Source of the DNA: Neospora caninum Liverpool
Taxonomy: Eukaryota > Apicomplexa > Conoidasida > Eucoccidiorida > Sarcocystidae
Length of the DNA stretch: 64,000 nucleotides
NCBI RefSeq assembly: GCF_000208865.1
Contig: NC_018396.1
Span: 62,001 to 126,000 of the forward strand
Direction: 5' to 3'
In this document: positions 1 to 11,239 of the stretch, piece by piece
Layout: every line of letters begins with the position of its first letter
Numbering within the stretch: the stretch's first letter is position 1
Translations under genes and position numbers: made by a program
Notes under the pieces: model-generated
Told to the model about the DNA's origin: nothing
Databases searched by the model: none
The model's input: the letters and a program-made list of their open reading frames with translations, nothing else

Positions 1-3000
1 AAGAAGACGGTGAGACGAGACCCAGAGGAGGAAGTGGACAAGACGCGGAGACAATGTGGGCCGAAGAAACGGGGAAACACACGTAGAGGAGCGGTGGCAG
101 AAAAGAAAAGGCTACGAGAATGGAGCCGGGGATGAAAGAAACCCGCTCAGGCGAAGGAAAAGGGATACCGCAAGAAGAAAGGGAGACAGGCCTTCTCAAG
201 GGGAACAACGGAGAACACCAGAGGAAAGGAGGGATGCGCGGCAGCAGATATAAGAAATGCAAGTCCTCTGCACAGGAGACTACACCCGCGAATTTGGAAG
301 CAGACGAGACAGCTGCACTCCCGCGCAGAGTTTGGCCGAAAGCCCGGGAAGACGAGACCTAGCGCGAGACAGTTTACCCGTCCAAGGCAAAACGTACATG
401 CACAGAGGTTCCCTTACACCACTCACCACATCGTGCCATCCTCAGGCCCCCTTCATCGTCTCCAGTGGACAGAGCCGGTTTCCCTAATTCTCAAAGACAT
501 CGACACGACGAGAGTTGCCCTCGACTCCTCTCTCTGCGACACTTTCGCTTCCCGCTTTGTTTCACTCGTGGAAAGGTCAGCCGCATGCGCCTATTATACA
601 GGGAAGGCCATGTTACTGCTCGATGCACAGGGTGCCTTCCGATCCCACAATTTGCAGAGGCTGCAAGCTGCCAGTTTGGGCAGAAGCGCCCAGGAGGCAA
701 CGGACAAAAGGGGAGCCTGGAGAACCACGTGCCTCGGGAAAAGAAAGAAACCCCCGGCTCTCGCCCGTTGGTGCGTTCTTCTCGTCGGGTCAGCAATCCA
801 CGTGCGCTTATGCCTTTGCGAAGGCACAACAGCTTTTTCCAGAGAACGCGTATATGCCCTTTCTCTCCAGACAGGAGACGACCGAACGGGAGAAAGAGGG
901 ACAGCAGAGGGGCGACCGAAGAAGGATCGCCGCCAGAGAGAGTGGCGGAATCGACATAGTGTTCTTTGGAAAGCGGAAGCAGTCGGTATCTTTGTTGTCA
1001 CAGGAAAGGAACCTTTCGAAAGGGGGCAGGACCGCGCTCACGCACTCTCACTACCCTTTGCCTGCTTTCACCTCCTTCGTCTCTAGGAGAAAACACAATC
1101 GGTTGTTTGGCCGGGACAGCAAAAAAGACGCCCGACAGAACACAGAGGGAAATCGATCGTCCCCACTTCACCCCCCGCAGGAGAATTACAGAGCAACAAC
1201 GGGGACGCCTTTGTCATCAACTTCCTTTGCCATCAACTTCCTTTGCCCCTCCTCGCGTCCTTCCTGGTACTGGCGTTGAGATGCGTTAGGGTGCTAGGAC
1301 GACGGACTAAAGCTGCATGAAGCGTGCGCAGCACTTGAGCCGGAGATCATGCGCGATCGGAGAAAAAAAAATCGTGCCGAGATATCTGGATGCATAGGCA
1401 CGACGAGGGTACGCTCGAGAAGCGGCGGGCCGGGGATCGTTGGAACAGCCGGACGACCAGCCGGTCAGAAATTGCACGAGGAATGGACGAGCCGAAAACA
1501 AAGACGCGGATACGCAGACCAAGAGTGTAGGCCTCTCTAAAAAGTCTTGCTCGCTCTGGTTTTGCTTCTGCTCGTCGGAGCCTCGACTGTCTCGCCGGTT
1601 GCCTTAGAGCGCCTACACGAGGAACTCCTTTTTCCACAGCCGGGCCGGGAAAATCCCGCAGGAAAGTAGAGAAGCGCGAAAGCTTCCGGCATGGGGAAAA
1701 AACGCGTTCGCTTCGAACTTCGGAGACGGGAGAAGTGGACAGCGTCCGGACAAGCGAACCAAGAGAGAAAAGGATCCTTTTTCACGCACGAAAAACAAAG
1801 AAAAAACGGAATGGCCGGTAAAAAAAAAGCGGAACGAACGACGGGAAAGGTCACCTGGTGGACGAAGACTGCGGGAAGTGGTAAGGGGGGAAAGCAGGGA
1901 AAAGCAAACATCGACGAACCGAGAGGAGTTCCAGATGCGCGCCGTCGGGAAGGAAACAATCGTTTGGATATTATTCAAGGCGACGGCTCCAGAAGGCAAA
2001 AGCGACTGGACTATTCGTGCTTAAAAACTGGGGAAAAAGAGAGCTGAAGAAAAGATCCCGGAGCAGTCCACTCGGGGCCGCTTTTTCTCCGCGAAGGACC
2101 GTGTAAGCGCTTTCGGTTCTCGTGTCGCGTACGCGCTGCGTTCCGGGGGCTCTGCAACAGACCGGTTGAAATTCGGAACTCTCTCCTCATTCAGCCTTCC
2201 GTCTCACAGACTGGCGAACATTTACCCTTTTTTCCTCTGGGCCTCAAAAACACTCTGTGGCGCGCATCGAGAAGCCAGCGAACGCCCAGGACATGGAGAC
2301 GGGGAGCCGAATCTCGAGGAAGGCGAACCGGACGAAAGGAACCAGAATCATGGGTGCCTCTCCCGTGCAGTTGAACGCACGCCGACGCATACGAAGACAC
2401 CGCTCGTCGCACATGGACTACCTACCAGCGTCCTAGAAACCGATGTTCACTCCGCAGGCACCGCACCCTCTGCCACGCCTTAGCGCAGACGGGTCCAACC
2501 TTTCTTTCAATGCTTTCCGCCTCAGCGAGACCGTCGATGATTACCGAAATAAAATTCTCCTTTCTGGACCAGTGGATTTTTGGGCAGCGTGGCATCGGGC
2601 AGCGGACACTGGAGCGGCACCCGTCTGTACGTACAGCAGATGCACAGCGCCGCGCGCGCCACCCGCACTCAAAACGAGACTTTCGTCTCGCAAGTGCCCC
2701 CCTGGTACGGCGCCCGTGGGCGGGAAGTAAACTCTATGTTTGTCAGAGGAAAAGGAGCATTTCAAACACAGTCATCCGAGAAGATAGCATCGCTTCACCT
2801 CGGCTTTATGGCTTCTCTGCTCTTCGAGGATGCACGCACCCGTGCGGACGGTGCGGACGGCGTACCCTGCCGAAGGCCACAGGCGAGCCGCCCCACGAGC
2901 GGAAGTAAACGAGAGCTTTCGGCATCTTAACCTCTTTCCTGGCATTTTCTACCGTTGGAGATGCAAGCTCTCGAGGTCTCGTGTGGATGGCTCTAGCCTG

Positions 3001-4996
3001 GAGATCCTGGGGGCTCTCCGGAGTAACCTCTTGTTCTGTGTCTACACGCGGTTGGCGCGATCGACGAGGCACCATGGGCCGGATGGTTCTCAGCTGATAA
3101 ACATAATACACAGAACCAAGAAGTTCTGCTCCGCAGGGGGAATTCATTTAGCAAGAGGGGGAGCTCAGTGACGTACCTATTCATTTGCAACTTCCGGCAT
3201 TCTTTGGTTCACGACGCGTCCTGAGATCGGTGTGCTCGCGGGAAGCGATCACGTTTGTGGCGTGCGTCATTCGCTGAGGAGGCGTGTCGCCGCGCACCTT
3301 CGGGAGTGAGGGCAATGGATAGATGAGCGTACTTTAGGTAGTGATGAGGCAGAAAAGAGGTGAAGAAAAGGAAAGTCGAGCGATGCGTGTTCGTAGTACT
3401 CTTAACGCAGGCCTTTGTACTGCGGCAAAAGCCACCGCTGGAGATTGGGATGTGGAAACGCCGTAGCCTCCGGACACAGACTGCACGCGCTAGAACGGTA
3501 GCTTTTCCTGGATAATGTTTCGCAGGGCATGACTCCACCGCTACTTGCTTGGCAACTACTGAAGATACCGCCGTAGCTGCTTTTTCTCAGTGCTTACACC
3601 ACAACCTATTTGGAATCACTCTTTAGACGGCAGATGTTTCCGTTGCTTTCTTCGTCCTTACCCTCGAATAAGAACTTCCACAGTGAAAGAGTGCATAAAG
3701 AAGGGGAAGGCTGAGGCATAATGCAGATCGAAGCACATTGAAGGCCGGGCTACGGCAAGGAAGACGACGAATGACACAGCATGGCAAGGAGACTGCGGAG
3801 GGGGGAGCGGTCGGCAGCTTTGGAATGCTAACGCGCATTTACGTGGAGAGGGCAGATTGCTTGACTCTTCACGAGAGAGATAAAGCCCTTGAAACATTGC
3901 TCGTCTTGGAAGAGAACGCATGAATTTCAGTTCACATTTAGCACTCAGAAAGTCCAAAGCGCACACCTGCTAAGCACCGGAAGGAGCCAGAAGACCAGCC
4001 CCTTTTTCATCACAGGTGGTTGGTAAATCAACCAAAGCGGACAACTGCGGGAAACTTAACCGCTGACACTGTCGAATTCTCTGCATCGTCTCACACCGCT
4101 ACACGCCACGAGAACCTTCCGGCTCTTCCCCTCGTTTTTAATTTTGCGGCAAACCGCGAAACATCATACGGCCTGTGCTCCCGTTCTATGAGGGGGTGAC
4201 GCCTTGTGCTCCGCAGCAAGACTCAAGGAGCCGACGAGCTTCTTTGGCGCTTGGCTGTGAGAAGGCATTCGCTATTCATTTTGATCCTGCCTTTACTAAC
4301 GCACGAAACGTCAAAGCGGCCACGCAGTCAAATCTATGTGAACATCCAGTTTCCCATCATCTAGGAGGGCGGAGAGCCGCAAAGGCTTTCTGCGGCTGCG
4401 TCTTTTGAGTCTGAAACGAACGGACGACCTCTTTTAGGCTGTCTTTCTCGTGGACTTTTAGAGCTCTTTCGTGTTTTCCTTTTGCTGCTTCATGTGTCGC
4501 GGCCGTGTTCTTCTTAACATCCACAAACACGAACAGTAAGACTCTTTGTATGCAAAACCGGTCGAATCTCGCCAGGACGATCACGCCCACGGGGTATTGC
4601 TAAGCCAAATGATGCCCACAATGCATTCAAACGACACCCCCTGTCGAGTACAGGTTAAATACACAGAGATTCTGTATATACGTATGGTCCTGTATCCCAG
4701 AACACAAAAAAAGGTACACGACGGGATGCCACTCCTTTTAACTTAAACGCCCCTATAAACATGCTTATTTATAATTTAAAAACGGCATGGCGACCTTCTC
4801 TGACGTATGCTGTTGAACACATGTACACATGTGCCTCAACATAAACATTTCCACACAATTGAACTCTTTTGAGTACGCAGACCGGAACATGCATTGACTA
4901 CGCCAGTTGACACCAAATGTGCCTGGAATTTTTATCCCCGTGTTGTCAGAGAGAACTCCCGCACTGTAAGGCAGGGAAGGTACCCACCGGAAACGA
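1..4996. other. Left spacer without a supportable gene
   Basis: No open frame here has a recognisable domain, a good start context and splice continuity together. The first 350 bases are purine-rich on the plus strand; the rest is mixed and has stops in all frames. A short direct duplication containing catcaacttcctttgc lies at about 1217-1252. The right end presumably carries the 3' UTR of the CRT-like gene, whose stop codon is at 4997-4999 on the minus strand. UTRs or a promoter of a gene to the left could lie here, but I cannot show one. Confidence 0.5.
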
Positions 4997-7900
4997 TCAG
5001 CGCCTGAAACGGAAGAGTCGCGAACAAGGTAGGGGCCAGCAACACGGTGGATTTCCCCTAGGCGGAAAAGATGCTTGATTCTTCTGAGTCTCAACGTGGA
5101 ACCAAATGATGCCCAGAAGGATCAGCAGCAGGCTGATCTGGATGCAGGCAAAAGAAACAGAGACACATGCATCCCATGGTGGAGGGAACAGAGCTTGCGA
5201 AGAAACCGCGACTAGACATTCTTTTTACTCCCGTTTTGTACACTCGCAGATGCGTGTGGAAGAACTACACGCGCAAATACCTTGATCTGTGTTCCATTAC
5301 AGCGAGGCCGGGTTTCCCGACCAGGTTTCGTCGCCTCTCTGCATGCGTTCTTTCTCTCCGAAAAAATTCCAACGTCTACAGAGACACTTACAGTGGTTTC
5401 ACTTGTGACGCGCACGTCCTGAGAGTCGAGGAGAGGCCACGAGAATGTGGCGTAAAGGATGATGGAGAGAGGCAGAGTTGCCTTCATGCAGATGAACGTC
5501 AACAACGACGAGGCTGTGCTGACAAAGCCTAACAGAAAACAGGAAAAGATCACGAAGCTCCACAAAACACTTGTGTCCCACGCAAACTTCGCAAGACCGA
5601 GAAGGACCGACAGGGGCGACTCCCCCATTACCGCCACAAATGGAAAGCGACCGCGGAGCACGGCGCGCAAGAGAAAGGGATGTGGGAAGAAGGAAGGAAA
5701 TCCGGGAGGGCCGGGAAGAGATAAGAGACGGAAGTAACAGGAGGAAATAGAGGAAGACTTACCAATGAGGGAGACATTGAACAAGATGTTGACACTGGCA
5801 TAACCACAGTACGCCTGTAGGGCAAACCGACAAAGCGGCGGAGGGAGGCCGTCGGCCTCGTTCATGAAGCAGCGGAATGCATGCGAGAGATACGTAGTCA
5901 ACGAATCATTGCCAGCCTGAAAGGACACAGACGAAACAGACAAGGAGAAAAAGTCTCACGATGAGAAGTGCAGGGACAGAGAGTGGGAGAAACAAGAAAG
6001 AAGAACACAACAGGAAGTGAAAAGAGGGAAAGGGAGAGAGGGAGACAAACAGTCGAAAACTGTTGGAAAACGAGAACGAAGCAGTGACCAGAGAGACACA
6101 GCGAAAACGGCCAGAGAGCGAGATACACCAATATGACGAGAAAAAACAGGACAGAGGACACACTTCAGATACGTTTATACATATATACATATATTTATAT
6201 ATGGTATGCGAGGAACATTCCAAGAATGTGTATCTACAGAACAGCGCGCCGCTCTCAGGCGCTTGCTCTAGCACGCCGGGAAAGGGTTTATCGCAGCTTC
6301 GCTCGTCAGCGAGAGTGCACCCACAATTTTTCTGCACATACACATGTGGATGTGTGCGTAACTCCTCGTTGGCGGAACTCGCCATTCTCACCTGTCCTAC
6401 AAAGACACTGAGTGGAATCGAGAGAAGAACCCAAACGAGCTGGAAGAACGATCCGTGGGCGCATATGACGAGAATGTGAAGTTTCTGTTTTTCGTTCGAA
6501 GGGGCGTTGCAGTCTGCGAGAGAACGAGCGGCATTTCGACTTTCCTCTTGTTCTTGCTCGACGGAAAACCCGGACCTGCTGCGCCCGAGAGGGAGCGCGG
6601 TCGAGGATGCCCCTGGCTGTTCGACCTGAGAGAAGAACTCTCCTTGCTTTTCGCTTGTGTCTCTTGGCCTCACACCCCTCTCAACCGCTCCACTACACCC
6701 CTTCGAATGGTCGGGGCTTCCTCGACGCGCTCCTTCGTTGCGTTGCTGGTCTGTCCGCGCGTTCTCTCCGGGCTGCAGAGGATCGGCGGAGAATGCGCAA
6801 GGAAGGGGAGCGCAGAGGAGACCAGAGACTGGGCGAAAACTTCGGCCGGATCTTCGCTGGCTCGTCTCTCTCATTCTTTGTCTTTCTTCCTCCTGGTCTT
6901 TTGCGCCGCTGTGCTGGATTCGCAGTCCGGCGGGAACGCGAACCCCCGCCCCACCTACCTCGCCCCTTGAATATCCAGAGTCTGTTTCCTCTCCGTCCCT
7001 TGCCTTCCCGTCTCCTCTTGCGCTGCTGCGCCTCGCCGTCGCCGTCTGCCGCCGCTCCCGTTCTGCCTGCCGCCTCTCGAGCCTTTCGTCGCTCGCAACA
7101 TCTTCTGACTCATCGCCTTCGTCTCCCGAGGAGACAAGCGAGGCGGATCCGATCGCACGCACCGTCTGAAGACCTCCCGACTCGGATATGCAAAGAATCC
7201 CTGCCGAGTCGCCGTCGAGCGGTCTCTGCTGCTCTTCATACTCTCGCATAAGTTTCTCTTTCACGGCAAAACTCAGAGCGGTGGGAAGCGTGGACAAGGC
7301 CACGAGGAGCATGTAGAGCCACACCACGGAACTGCTGTCGACCTCCGCGGGCTTTGCACCCGCCACCGGATCCGCCCGCTTTCTCTCTTCCGACTCAAAG
7401 GGCGGAGAAAACGCGGAGAGAGGGACAGATGGAGAAGCCGCCGAAGAATGGGACGGCGCCGAAAGAGAAAGACCACCGGAAAAGGCGCGCGGCGTCTGTG
7501 CCTCAGACGCGCTGGTTTCGCTTTTGGCACCGTGCACCGCGAAAGAAGCGCGTTTCGCGTCGCCCGACGCGACGGAGCTCAGATCCATACGGCCGTCTAT
7601 CGGCCCACGCGGAAGCCTCGAGTTCACCTCTCCCCGCCATTCCAGTCGCGCCTTCTCTTTGCGCCCTTCTCGTCCGTCTGCCGCTTTCCTCTGGGTCTCT
7701 ACCCCGGATTCTTGTTCTCCTTCGTTAGCCTTGTTCTCTCTGACTGGGGAGTCTCTCGCTGCGTCCGGCCGCAGGTGCGTAAAGAGACGCGACCGGCTGC
7801 TGTCGCCTGGCCCGCGAGAGACTCGGGGAGGAGTTGCGGGTTCAGAGACAGTCTTCAGGGTCGGAGACGGAGAGACGGCCAGGGAAGGAGCGGACGAAGA

Positions 7901-10143
7901 CGCAGAGGAGACGGAAGAAGCGGCCGCGGAAGGGCAAGACCTGTCGACAGCGTCTTCCTCGAAGAGGGGAACAAAGACCGACGGATCATACGGGACGTTT
8001 TCAAAAAGAGGAAACGGAGACTGCGGAAAGAAGAGACACGACCGCCCGTCTTCGCGGCACTGCAGAAAAAAATCTTCCCCCGAGTTCCCTGGAGTTTCCG
8101 CAGAACCCGGTTCAGGGACATCGTTCCTCCCTCCCGCCTCCCTGACGTCTCCGACCGCTGATGGCTCCGCATTTCTCTCTGCCTTTCCACCGTCTGTCGA
8201 AAGGCTCTGAGTTCCGTCAGCGCCTTCGCCATCGGCGTGCACCTCTGCAACCCTCGCACGGCCTCGGTTTTCTCGCTGAGTCTGTCTCTCCTCTCGGCTG
8301 CTGGTCGCCTCCCCGCCCTCGGTGCGCTCGCCTGCGCTCTCCCTCCGCCTTGCGCGCCGCGCCTCGAGATCCAGCGAGACAGCGGAGACAGTCGCCCGCG
8401 TTCTGTCTCCGCGCTCGAGTTCGAAAGGCCACAGCAAGGGGCGGCTGGGCAGCGGGGTTGAGACAGAAGTCTCGTTTCTGGCGAGAGAAGAAAAGTGGAT
8501 CAGCCGCTTCGGCGAGGCGACGAGGGGGTACCAGGCGACGAAGAAGCCTGCAGAGACGAGGAGGAGGGCGGCCAGCTGCGGGCACGAGTAGCGCCTCCGC
8601 AGCAGCACTAGGGAGCAGAGACACGAAAACGGGACGACAACTTGCGTTGCGAGAGAAAAGAGAGGCCCCGGGACATACGGCTGCGCGATAAAACCCAAGA
8701 CGTTGCCGCATGCGTCGCACAAACCCGTCAACACGAAAAACCGCCACGCGCCGAAGGAGGAAGCCTGAGAGGAAGAGACGCGAGAAGAAGGGGAAGAAGA
8801 CTGCAAGTGATTCGAGGCTGGAGGCGCAGGGCGGCGGGAAAGAAGCGGAGACGCGAACGACGAAGGCCACACGGCCGAACGCGAAGAATGGGCTGGAGAG
8901 GAACCAGGCGTCAGCGAATGGACGGAAGGCGAATGCACGGAAGGGGAATGGACGGAAGGGGAATGAGAGGAGGAACGCTCAGGCAAGAGCGAAGGAGACG
9001 GGGGCGAAGACTCGGAGCGAGACGCGGCCGCATGCGGAGAGGGGCGACCAGGAGAGAGCGGAAACAGAGAAGGCCAGACAAAGGAGAGGTTCTCGCGGGG
9101 AACGATGTTCCAGCGGTAGGCCACGACCTGAATACACAAGACCGAGAAGGAAGGGCAATAGCAGACGGAGGCGAGTTTGGGACATACACTGGAACCAGGT
9201 AAGACTAGAAAATGTACTTCAGGAGGCCCCAACACACCCGGAATAGATGTTGATAAGAAACACAGGTCCTCACAACTGTGAGACGGAGCGGACACGACGG
9301 GGGAGGACGGAAGAGAGGTACACGAAACAGATCTATCGGAGAAGACAGCATGCGAAGGCCAACAGCAGAGAGGACCAGCAGACGAGGAAGAGGAAGAAAG
9401 GTAACAGAGACGGAAGAAAGAAAAGAGGTCCTGTGCAAAAATCATGATGTGAACCAACTGGAGAACTGAGGTACACGGCGAACAAAAACATGCGTTCCGC
9501 TATGCCATTCAGGATCCAATATCTATATACATCTGCCTATGTATCGGCCAGCATACGCATAGAGCTATATATATATATATATATATATATGTCTATGCGT
9601 ACATGTGTGTATATACGCGCACGCACATTCCCACAGGTATTGCTGTCAGCCGATCGAAGCGGCTGTCCTTGTAGGCGTGTGAGGACGTGTGGTCTGTGAG
9701 ATGTGGAGAGTCATACCTCTCTTTAGGAGATGGCAAAGCGTCTGTGTACTTAAGTTCCCGTGTTTAACCACATGCATCTGTCTTTTTCACCCTCTAGACG
9801 AAGCGTCTCTGGATGAGAGCTTCGAGTCTCCATCGAGGACCCCGCGTAGACCCCTTACCAGAGCCAGTGTGTACACTGTGCAGTAGAGGATGGCGTTGCA
9901 CAGCGACACAAAGTAGTCGAAGGGGCCTAGAGGCTTTGAGCGAATTTTTCCCGCAATTTGGTTCAGAGTGCCTAGAGAGACGACTAAACATGCACAAGCG
10001 ATGACTCGCCAGCCTGACGACGCTGGCGCTGGCGACAGCAGGGAAGTTTGGCCTTCCGGGAGGTCTTCTTCTTCGCTCCTTTCGGAGAATGAAGAGAGAG
10101 TGCGCCTGGGCGGCGGGTCTGGGCTGTCTGTACACTCCGCCAT
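4997..10143 (-). CDS. CRT-like (chloroquine resistance transporter family) membrane transporter
   Basis: A drug/metabolite-transporter-superfamily protein of the CRT-like family; Plasmodium CRT sits in the digestive vacuole membrane and exports small solutes and peptides. I trace five exons: 10143-9859, 9127-6392, 5916-5763, 5528-5392 and 5137-4997, phases consistent, 1150 residues. The start is the ATG of MAECTDSP. Helix 1 (about residues 44-66) contains SLGTLNQIAGKI. Exon 2 holds FFVLTGLCDACGNVLGF, then LFSLATQVVVPFSCLCSLVLL, later a helix with ALSTLPTALSFAVKEKLMREY, and near its end FFQLVWVLLSIPLSVFVG. Exon 3 has the family-like loop AFRCFMNEADGL and YASVNILFNVSLIG. Exon 4 continues STASSLLTFICMKATLPLS. 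Exon 5 is a last helix ISLLLILLGIIW and a short tail. Family members usually have about 400-500 residues; most of the excess is a hydrophilic insert in exon 2, part of which could be an unrecognised in-frame intron. Orthology to the canonical CRT versus a divergent paralogue is unresolved. Confidence 0.75.
8916..8970 (-). repeat. 15-bp tandem repeat coding PSVHS units
   Basis: Three 15-base units of the type gaatggacggaaggg, plus a partial one, lie inside exon 2 of the CRT-like gene. On the coding strand they give repeated PSVHS in the N-terminal extramembrane segment, just before the second membrane block. Units differ by single bases, so they are recent but not perfect copies. Confidence 0.8.
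9566..9591. repeat. (TA)n microsatellite in the first intron of the CRT-like gene
   Basis: An uninterrupted TA run of about 12 units lies between exon 1 (ends 9859) and exon 2 (starts 9127) of the CRT-like gene. It is flanked by TATG/CATA-rich degenerate sequence typical of the AT arrays in this window. Confidence 0.85.
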
Positions 10144-11239
10144 CCCGGGACTCGACGAAGCAGCGGGAGCCTACCGAGAGAAAGGCAAGCACAGGGGACC
10201 GCTCCGAGCGTTCAAACGCGCGAATTCTCCATGTTTTCTCTGCGAGTGAGATTACCCGTCACTTAGTCCCCGTTTTGTGAGCAGATGGAAACAAAAAGAG
10301 CGAACGGACGCGAGCAGTGTGCGAAGTTCGCAGCGCGCGAGACAGCGGAAACTCGCCCGGCTAGCTCCCCGCGAGGCAGGGCGGACCGGCAAGGAGGGAA
10401 GAGAGCCGGAAAACCGCGAAGAAGACAACGAGAAAAGACCGGAAAGGCTGTGCCTGTGAGAACAGGAAGGTTGTGAAGAGGTTTTGACACGCGTCCTGGC
10501 GACGTAGACAAGGAAAGGCGGCGCGAAGGAACCCTGTGTAGCGCGAGAACCAGCAAGGCCCGGAGACAGGGGGGATTCGTAGGAACGAGAGCCAGAGCAC
10601 ATCTGGACGCCGCACACCTGAGGCGACTTGCCATGTCTAGGCAGGAAATAGAATTTTCAAGCGGCGAGAAGAAAGAACGAAAAATAGGAGATAGCGAGAG
10701 TTCGGCAGAAAGCCTCACGCACGACGGAGCACAGCTAGGAGAGCGTGAACCGGCGAATCCGTGCGCCGCAGCCAGGCCGGAACGGTTGAAACCGCGGAAA
10801 ACTCGACGAGACACAGCGCCAACTTTCCATGGCCCTCGGCTTTTTTTTGAAAAGAGAAGAGAAAGCGAAAAGCAATCCTTCCAGAGGGAAGCTTTCCGGC
10901 TCGCACTCCGGCGTTGTGCACAGCATGCAATCGATTTTTGACGCGCAGGAGCAAACGAAGCCAGCGGAAAGCGCTGTCTCCCTCAATTTGACGGATCTCA
11001 CCGTCGCTACTGTTTCCCCTTTTCACGGTCATTCTCTATCTTCTTATGTCTCTCTGTTTTTCCTGTGTTCCCCTCCCCTTCCTTTCTCCCGTTTTTGTTC
11101 TTTGCCCCCCTTCGCGGTCCTCATTTTCTTGCCGTCCGCCTCCATCTGTCACCGGACTTCAGTCCCCTTCTTCCGTTTCCAAAGGACCCGATCGATCTCA
11201 TTACAGCGCTACTTCGCTTCATCTAGCAGTTCCGCCGCC
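10144..11239. promoter_or_regulatory. Divergent intergenic region between the CRT-like gene and POP4
   Basis: About 1.1 kb separates the two start codons, which point away from each other, so this must hold both promoters and 5' UTRs. The POP4 side becomes strongly T/C-rich from about 11030 to the ATG, as expected for a 5' UTR or initiator region here. No TATA box is convincing. Frames that run through it (for example upstream of 11240) look like shadows. Confidence 0.5.

Noticed and set aside
433..1279. Overlapping plus-strand frames of 217 and 254 codons near the left edge
   Set aside because: No recognisable domain, and several frames on both strands are open at once because the region is GC-rich.
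5393..5760. Extended exon joining AKFAWDTSVLWSFVIF to the CRT-like helix
   Set aside because: The hydrophobic stretch TTTTCCTGTTTTCTGTTAG before it is a good acceptor tract, and using the acceptor at 5528 matches the phase of the previous exon and gives the family-like helix.
6607..8691. Several plus-strand frames over the CRT-like exon 2
   Set aside because: They are antisense shadows of the Arg/Glu/Ser-rich insert; only the minus strand shows transporter helices and phase-matched splice sites.
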